A stretch of DNA of 14,004 nucleotides from Actinomycetota bacterium (GTDB lineage: Bacteria > Actinomycetota > Acidimicrobiia > Acidimicrobiales > JACDEA01), in NCBI GenBank assembly GCA_013816725.1, contig JACDEA010000019.1, forward strand, positions 1 to 14,004, written 5' to 3'. This document shows positions 9,984 to 14,004 of this stretch, piece after piece. A model generated the notes under the pieces. That model had not been told where the DNA came from and searched no databases. It saw nothing but the letters and a program-made list of their open reading frames with translations. The position numbers were made by a program, and so were the translations under genes. Position 1 is the first letter of the stretch, and every line of letters begins with the position of its first letter.

Positions 9984-10856
9984 TTAGTTGCCGGTCAGCG
10001 TGTCGACGTTTCTGAACAGCGTTTCCAGGCGGGCCAGGTACGCCCCCGAGAGGGGACGGCGGTTGATCGACTCCACGTTGCTCTCCAGGTGGGCGACGTT
10101 GCCCGTCCCGGTGAGGACCACGTCGGTACCCGGCTCGTGGCGGGCGAAGCGGTACGCGGCGTCGACGATGTCGACGAGAAAGTCAAGCGCGTCCTCACGA
10201 TGGGCGACCGACGCCAGGACCTTGTGCAGCTCGTCGGGCGAGCTGAGCGCCTTGCGAACCGCGAACATCACGAGCACGGCGACGTCCTGTTCGGTGGTGA
10301 TCGGGAAGACACGTGTGCGGGCCGACGGGTTCAGGATCGAGAAGCCGACCATCACGACGTCCCAACACGCGTCGGCCAGCGCGATCGGGAGCATGGCGTG
10401 ACCTGCGTCATCGGCGAAGCGTTCGCTGATGGCGAGGTGGCGGAGCTTCCCGGCGTCACGCAACGCGAGCAGTTCGGCGATGCAATCGGGCCCGATTCGC
10501 TGGTACTGGTCGAGCGTCACCCCATGGAGGAAGAAGACGTCGACGTAATCGGTGCCGAGCCGCTTCAGGCTCTTGTCGAGCGACGCCGTCAAGGAGTCCT
10601 CGGTGTCGAGTAAGGCCTTGGTCGACAGCACGACGTCATGGCGCCGGCCCTTGATGGCCTTGCCCACGATCTCTTCGGTGCCGTAGGCGCGCGCCGTATC
10701 GATCAAGTTGATCCCGAGGTCGAGCGCGCGTTGCACGACAGCGATTGACTCCGCTTCGGTGGCGCCGTGAGTCTGACCCAGCCGGCTGTGCCCGCCGCAG
10801 CCCAGCCCGGCAACGCTCACCTCGAGGTTGGTCTTCCCGAGGCGCACGGTGTCCAT
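9984..10856 (-). CDS. Aldo/keto reductase
   Basis: A 290-residue NADPH-type aldo/keto reductase (TIM barrel). The catalytic tetrad is visible as Asp53 and Tyr58 (IDTARAYG), Lys80 (LSTKAL) and His111 (FFLHGV). The cofactor end of the barrel shows VLTGTGNVAHLESN (247-260), close to the usual TGTxNxxHLxxN pattern of this group. It reduces aldehydes or ketones to alcohols, or the reverse. The length is normal for short bacterial members. The ATG start at 10856 has no Shine-Dalgarno but lies 8 nt after a TAGCGT -10 hexamer, which suggests a leaderless mRNA. It is divergent from the thiolase with a 26-bp spacer and is followed after about 100 bp by the LLM operon on the same strand; no terminator is seen between them, so read-through is possible. 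Confidence 0.93.
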   Translation of the reverse strand: MDTVRLGKTNLEVSVAGLGCGGHSRLGQTHGATEAESIAVVQRALDLGINLIDTARAYGTEEIVGKAIKGRRHDVVLSTKALLDTEDSLTASLDKSLKRLGTDYVDVFFLHGVTLDQYQRIGPDCIAELLALRDAGKLRHLAISERFADDAGHAMLPIALADACWDVVMVGFSILNPSARTRVFPITTEQDVAVLVMFAVRKALSSPDELHKVLASVAHREDALDFLVDIVDAAYRFARHEPGTDVVLTGTGNVAHLESNVESINRRPLSGAYLARLETLFRNVDTLTGN

Positions 10857-10864
10857 CAGGGCGA

Positions 10865-10874
10865 ACGCTACTGT
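10865..10874. promoter_or_regulatory. Back-to-back overlapping -10 elements of two divergent, probably leaderless genes
   Basis: Plus strand TACTGT (10869-10874) is followed by 8 nt and then the thiolase ATG. Minus strand TAGCGT (10870-10865) is followed by 8 nt and then the aldo/keto reductase ATG. Both fit the actinobacterial TANNNT -10 consensus at the spacing expected for transcription starting at the start codon, and neither gene has a Shine-Dalgarno. The hexamers share positions 10869-10870, so the two promoters should exclude each other. No clear -35 is seen for either. Confidence 0.55.
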
Positions 10875-10881
10875 CGACAGT
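10870..10881. repeat. Perfect 12-bp palindrome, candidate operator
   Basis: ACTGTCGACAGT reads identically on both strands. It begins inside the thiolase -10 hexamer and ends one base before the thiolase ATG (10883), so a bound dimer would block both divergent promoters. It could be the site for the IclR protein or an unlinked regulator. Twelve perfect bases are more than expected by chance in a 26-bp spacer. Confidence 0.55.
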
Positions 10882-10882
10882 C

Positions 10883-12016
10883 ATGCCGAGCGCGGTGATC
10901 GTCGACGCTGTTCGCACGCCCATCGGGAGGCGCAACGGAGCGCTGCGCGACTGGCACGCCGTCGACCTGGCCGCCGAACCGCTCCGCGCGCTCGTGGAAC
11001 GCAACGACCTCGATCCGGCGCTGATCGAAGACGTGGTGATGGGTTGCACGATGACGGTGGGCGAGCAGGCTATGAACATCGGCCGTAACGCCGCGCTGGC
11101 CGCGGGGTTCCCCGACACCGTGCCGGGCACGACCGTCGATCGTCAGTGCGGGTCGGCCCAGCAGGCGGTGCACTTCGCCGCGCAAGCCGTGATGAGCGGC
11201 GCCATGGAGATCGTCATCGGGGCCGGCGTCGAGTCGATGACCCGCGTGCCGATCGGCTCGACCACCGAACCGGGTCCGGGCGAGGCCTACGGCCCGCGTG
11301 TGCTTCGGCGCTTCGACTTCATTCACCAGGGCCTGTCGGCCGAACGCATTGCCGAGAAGTGGGGCATCTCACGCGAAGCAATGGACCGGTTCGCACTGAC
11401 GTCGCACGAACGGGCGGCGCGGGCGATCGACGAAGGGCGGTTCGACAACGAAATCGTCGCGCTCGGTGAGGTCACCGCCGATGAAGGCGTGCGTCGGGGC
11501 GGCACGCTGGAGGGACTGGCCAAGCTGCCGCCGGCGTTCGTGGAGGATGGCACGGTAACGGCCGCGTCCTCATCGCAGATCTCCGACGGCGCAGCTGCGG
11601 TCCTGGTGATGAGTGAGGACAAGGCCAACCAACTCGGGCTGCGGGCCCGGGCGCGGTTCGTGTCGTTCGCCGTGGCGGCCACCGATCCGGTCATCATGCT
11701 CACCGCTCCGATCCCGGCCACGACGCGCATCGTCGAAAAGTCGGGTATCGCGCTCGACCAGATCGACCTCGTGGAGATCAACGAAGCGTTTGCGTCGGTG
11801 GTGCTGGCGTGGGAGAAGGAGCACCACCCAGACATGGACAAGGTCAACGTCAATGGTGGCGCCATCGCGCTGGGTCATCCCACCGGCTGCAGCGGCGCCC
11901 GGCTCATGGCCACGCTGCTGAACGAGTTGGAGCGCAGCAACTGCCGCTACGGGCTGCAGACGATGTGCGAAGGTGGCGGCATGGCCAACGCCACGATCAT
12001 CGAGCGCCTCGGCTGA
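10883..12016 (+). CDS. Acetyl-CoA acyltransferase (thiolase), FadA6-like
   Basis: A 377-residue thiolase that cleaves a 3-ketoacyl-CoA with CoA to release acetyl-CoA. The active site is complete: Cys89 (VDRQCGSAQQA), His332 (GGAIALGHPTGCSGA) and Cys362 (QTMCEGGGMANATIIERL). NEAF at 300-303 is also in place. The stretches IAEKWGISREAMDRFALTSH, ITDPV-like AATDPVIMLTAPIPAT and YGLQTMCEGGG closely recall mycobacterial FadA6, the thiolase of late steroid-ring degradation, as I remember it. It is a little shorter than FadA6 in the loop before IAEKW (about residues 125-155). I start at the ATG at 10883; the frame is open further upstream but that part overlaps the divergent reductase. No Shine-Dalgarno is present and TACTGT lies 8 nt upstream, so it is probably leaderless. 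The transport genes follow 22 bp after its stop. Confidence 0.95.
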   Translation: MPSAVIVDAVRTPIGRRNGALRDWHAVDLAAEPLRALVERNDLDPALIEDVVMGCTMTVGEQAMNIGRNAALAAGFPDTVPGTTVDRQCGSAQQAVHFAAQAVMSGAMEIVIGAGVESMTRVPIGSTTEPGPGEAYGPRVLRRFDFIHQGLSAERIAEKWGISREAMDRFALTSHERAARAIDEGRFDNEIVALGEVTADEGVRRGGTLEGLAKLPPAFVEDGTVTAASSSQISDGAAAVLVMSEDKANQLGLRARARFVSFAVAATDPVIMLTAPIPATTRIVEKSGIALDQIDLVEINEAFASVVLAWEKEHHPDMDKVNVNGGAIALGHPTGCSGARLMATLLNELERSNCRYGLQTMCEGGGMANATIIERLG

Positions 12017-12026
12017 CTGCGCGCCC

Positions 12027-12032
12027 TAGAGT
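12027..12032 (+). promoter_or_regulatory. Candidate -10 element giving a leaderless transporter mRNA
   Basis: TAGAGT (TANNNT) lies in the 22-bp gap after the thiolase stop and 6 nt before the GTG at 12039. No Shine-Dalgarno precedes that GTG. Transcription would begin at or next to the start codon. No -35 was recognised, so this could instead be an internal site in a thiolase-transporter transcript. Confidence 0.4.
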
Positions 12033-12038
12033 GCCCGC

Positions 12039-13415
12039 GTGGCTGAACGGACACGTTTTCGCGCCCTAGTTCTCCTCGCGGCCATGGCGCTCGTCGCCGT
12101 CAGTTGCGGTGCGCGATTTCCTCGCACGACGACGACAGCAGGCGCCCCGACCGCCAACGCCGAAGGCGAACCGCTGGCGGTCGCGGAAGGAGGTGGAGCC
12201 GCGCCGGGGAGCGACACCACCATCGCCGGAGCGTCGGGCGCAGCGGCCGGCTCGCCGGCCGGCGGCGGGGCAACGAGATCGAAATCGAGCGCGGCCGCCG
12301 GCGCGGCGGCGACGCCTGGCGCCGTCGATCCAGGTCCGACGACTGGCGTGACGGCGAGCACCATCAAGCTCGGGTACCTCCTTCCCCTGAGCGGCGCCGC
12401 GCCCGTGCCCTCCAACTTCGAACAGGGCGCCAACGTCTACTGGAAGTACATCAACGACAAGGGCGGGATCAACGGCCGCAAGGTGGAGGTGGTCATCAAG
12501 GACACGAAGTCCAGCGCGCAGGTAGGCAAGGACCAGGCCAAGTTCCTCATTGAACAAGCGAAGGTATTCGCAGTCGTCGTGCTCGACCGTCTCGAGAACC
12601 AGCAGGCCATCGGCGAATACCTCGATAGCCGCAAAGTGCCGAACATCGAGATCCAGACGCCGGCCAACCTCAAGCAAGACCAGACGTGGACGTTCGGCGT
12701 CACCATCGATCACGCCGTCCAAGGCAAGTTGATCGCCGACTACTTCGGGAAGGTCCTCAAGGCGGCCAAGGTCGCCGTCGTCTACGAGAACACGCCGGCG
12801 CTGTCCCCCGGCGTCAACGCGTTCAAGAGCGAAATCGGCAAACTGGGCGCGGAGGTCACGTACTCCGCCGCCATCGACGGGCAAGAGAACGACTTCGCGT
12901 CGGAGGCCCGGGCGTTGTCAACGTCGGGGGCCACCGCCGCGTGGCTCTACATGGCGCCGACGCCCGCGGCCAAGCTCGCGAACCAGGCATTCGCCGCCGG
13001 GTACCACCCCGTGTGGTTCGCCAACTCGATCTCGTGGGGCTTCGACCTCGTGTTCAGCGTCGCCCCCACAGCCCTGGCCGGAGCACGTGCATTCAGCCCG
13101 TGGCTCCCGTTGTCCGATCCCCGCACCAACACCTACAAGCAGGCGTACCAGAGCCAGACCGGACAAACGCCCGACGACCTGGGCATCGTGGGGTGGGGCG
13201 TGGGCAGCATCGCCGGCGCCGGCCTCCAGAACGCCGGCAAGAACCTCGGTCAGAACGGCTTTCGGGCCGCCATGCAGTCGCTCAAGTTCGCGCCGGACAT
13301 CTGGGCACCGCTCAGCTTCGGCCCGGGCGTGCGCGAAGGCGCCAACGTCGTCGCCGTGCTCAAGGAGCAGGGCGGGCACTGGGCGTTGGAGCGCGACTTC
13401 ACCGCCGCCTTCTAG
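12039..13415 (+). CDS. ABC transporter substrate-binding lipoprotein, branched-chain amino acid (LivJ/HAAT) type
   Basis: A 458-residue extracytoplasmic solute-binding protein for an ABC importer of the branched-chain amino acid class, a class also used for aromatic and alicyclic acids. The N-terminus has basic residues, a hydrophobic stretch (residues 9-20) and a lipobox AVSC with Cys23, so it should be a membrane-anchored lipoprotein. Then comes an unusually long low-complexity linker rich in Ala, Gly, Ser, Thr and Pro, about residues 24-105. The periplasmic-binding fold follows, from IKLGYLLPLSGAAP, through GINGRKVEVVIKDTKSS (the family-typical GGINGRKVE...D), to the end. The start is GTG at 12039. 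The permease gene begins directly after its stop (TAG ATG), so the two are one transport unit. With the catabolic genes next door it probably imports the pathway's substrate; the ligand is unknown. Confidence 0.92.
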   Translation: MAERTRFRALVLLAAMALVAVSCGARFPRTTTTAGAPTANAEGEPLAVAEGGGAAPGSDTTIAGASGAAAGSPAGGGATRSKSSAAAGAAATPGAVDPGPTTGVTASTIKLGYLLPLSGAAPVPSNFEQGANVYWKYINDKGGINGRKVEVVIKDTKSSAQVGKDQAKFLIEQAKVFAVVVLDRLENQQAIGEYLDSRKVPNIEIQTPANLKQDQTWTFGVTIDHAVQGKLIADYFGKVLKAAKVAVVYENTPALSPGVNAFKSEIGKLGAEVTYSAAIDGQENDFASEARALSTSGATAAWLYMAPTPAAKLANQAFAAGYHPVWFANSISWGFDLVFSVAPTALAGARAFSPWLPLSDPRTNTYKQAYQSQTGQTPDDLGIVGWGVGSIAGAGLQNAGKNLGQNGFRAAMQSLKFAPDIWAPLSFGPGVREGANVVAVLKEQGGHWALERDFTAAF

Positions 13416-14004
13416 ATGGGCGACCTCGTCGTCGGTGTGTCCAGCGGCGCGGCCTACGCGCTGATGGCGGTCGGCGTTGTCCTGATCTTCAAGTGCACGC
13501 GCGCACTGTCGATCGCGCAGGGCGAGATCGGCGCGTTCGGGTTCTTCGTGGCGCTGCGGTGGAACGCGAGGGGGGTGCCGTTGTTCGGCTGGCATCTGCC
13601 CGCGTTCATGACGCTCGTCGTCGCCGTCGTGATCGGTGCCGCCATCGCGCTCGTAGTCGAGCGCTTCGTGATGCGACCCTTGGTACAGCGCCCTCCCCTC
13701 GACGGCCTCATCGCCACGCTGGGCGTCGCGCTGTTCCTCGCCCTGCTCGAGTTGCAGGTGTTCGGCACGGCCACGCAGTTCGCGATATCACCGGTCGGCA
13801 ACTGGAGAGTGGTGGTCTTCGGGGCGACGCTCGTGTCGTCGCGCGTCGTCGCGCTGGTGGTCGCCGCCGGCGTGGCCGGCGCTTTGTACGTGTTCTTCAA
13901 GCGCTCGAAGTTCGGCCTGGCGGTGCTGGCCACCGCCGGTGACCCGACGGTCGCCCGCGTGCTCGGCGTCCCGGTGAACCAGGTCTACCGGTTCGCGTGG
14001 GTCG
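13416..14004 (+). CDS. livH: Branched-chain amino acid-type ABC transporter permease, LivH family (3' end outside window)
   Basis: Inner-membrane permease subunit of the same importer; 196 residues are visible of the usual ~290. Family landmarks are the N-terminal segment GAAYALMAVGVVLIF (11-25), LSIAQGEIGAFGFF (31-44, the LNFAQGE region of LivH), the loop ERFVMRPL (82-89) before a hydrophobic TLGVALFLALLE, and the cytoplasmic coupling region FGLAVLATAGDPTVARVLGV (166-185). About four to five membrane segments are seen, near residues 5-25, 34-48, 61-81, 97-116 and 133-160. The ATG directly follows the substrate-binding protein stop (TAG ATG, zero gap) and has no Shine-Dalgarno, so translation is probably coupled. 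The remaining permease and the ATPases are expected downstream. Confidence 0.93.
   Translation, partial: MGDLVVGVSSGAAYALMAVGVVLIFKCTRALSIAQGEIGAFGFFVALRWNARGVPLFGWHLPAFMTLVVAVVIGAAIALVVERFVMRPLVQRPPLDGLIATLGVALFLALLELQVFGTATQFAISPVGNWRVVVFGATLVSSRVVALVVAAGVAGALYVFFKRSKFGLAVLATAGDPTVARVLGVPVNQVYRFAWV

Noticed and set aside
12686..13942. 418-codon arginine-rich open frame on the plus strand across the binding-protein/permease junction
   Set aside because: It is out of frame with the two transporter genes, whose lipobox, fold motifs and LivH landmarks are clear.

Overview
The window is about two-thirds G+C by eye and almost fully coding. It uses many GTG/TTG starts, gene overlaps and TANNNT-type -10 elements close to start codons. 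Together with IclR, LLM-flavin, FadD and FadA6-like proteins this points to an actinobacterium. An acidimicrobial or mycobacterial-type soil or aquatic lineage is my inference; there is no rRNA or other phylogenetic marker here.

Layout: (1) 1-9880, minus strand: one tightly packed ten-gene catabolic operon. Read from its promoter near 9950-9980 it encodes an LLM flavin monooxygenase, an SDR, an IclR regulator, a second SDR, a FadD3-like acyl-CoA ligase, a zinc alcohol dehydrogenase, a second acyl-CoA ligase, a third SDR, an acetoacetate-decarboxylase-family protein and an acyl-CoA dehydrogenase cut by the window edge. Nearly all junctions are 0-7 bp overlaps or abutments, several of them the 4-bp GTGA/ATGA/TTGA type. 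(2) 9881-9983: the only sizeable intergenic gap, holding a promoter, a ribosome binding site and a cluster of GCAAACGC-like repeats. (3) 9984-10856, minus: an aldo/keto reductase. (4) 10857-10882: a 26-bp divergent spacer with two back-to-back -10 hexamers and a perfect 12-bp palindrome. (5) 10883-14004, plus: a FadA6-like thiolase, a lipoprotein solute-binding protein and the start of a LivH-type permease, which runs off the window.

Together the genes look like an uptake-and-degradation module for an organic acid, ketone or alcohol. A branched-chain-type ABC importer brings the substrate in. The LLM enzyme and several alcohol/ketone oxidoreductases modify it. Two different CoA ligases activate acids, the acyl-CoA dehydrogenase and thiolase carry out beta-oxidation steps, and an ADC-family enzyme may act on a beta-keto acid or related intermediate. 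The IclR protein is the likely local regulator. The FadD3-like ligase and FadA6-like thiolase recall the late steroid-ring pathway of mycobacteria. The other hallmark genes of that pathway (ipdAB, echA20, kstR2) are absent from this window, so the substrate is unknown. A cyclic or terpenoid-like acid or ketone is my best guess.

No tRNA, rRNA, CRISPR array, insertion sequence or phage gene was seen. There is no stretch over 300 bases without a gene.
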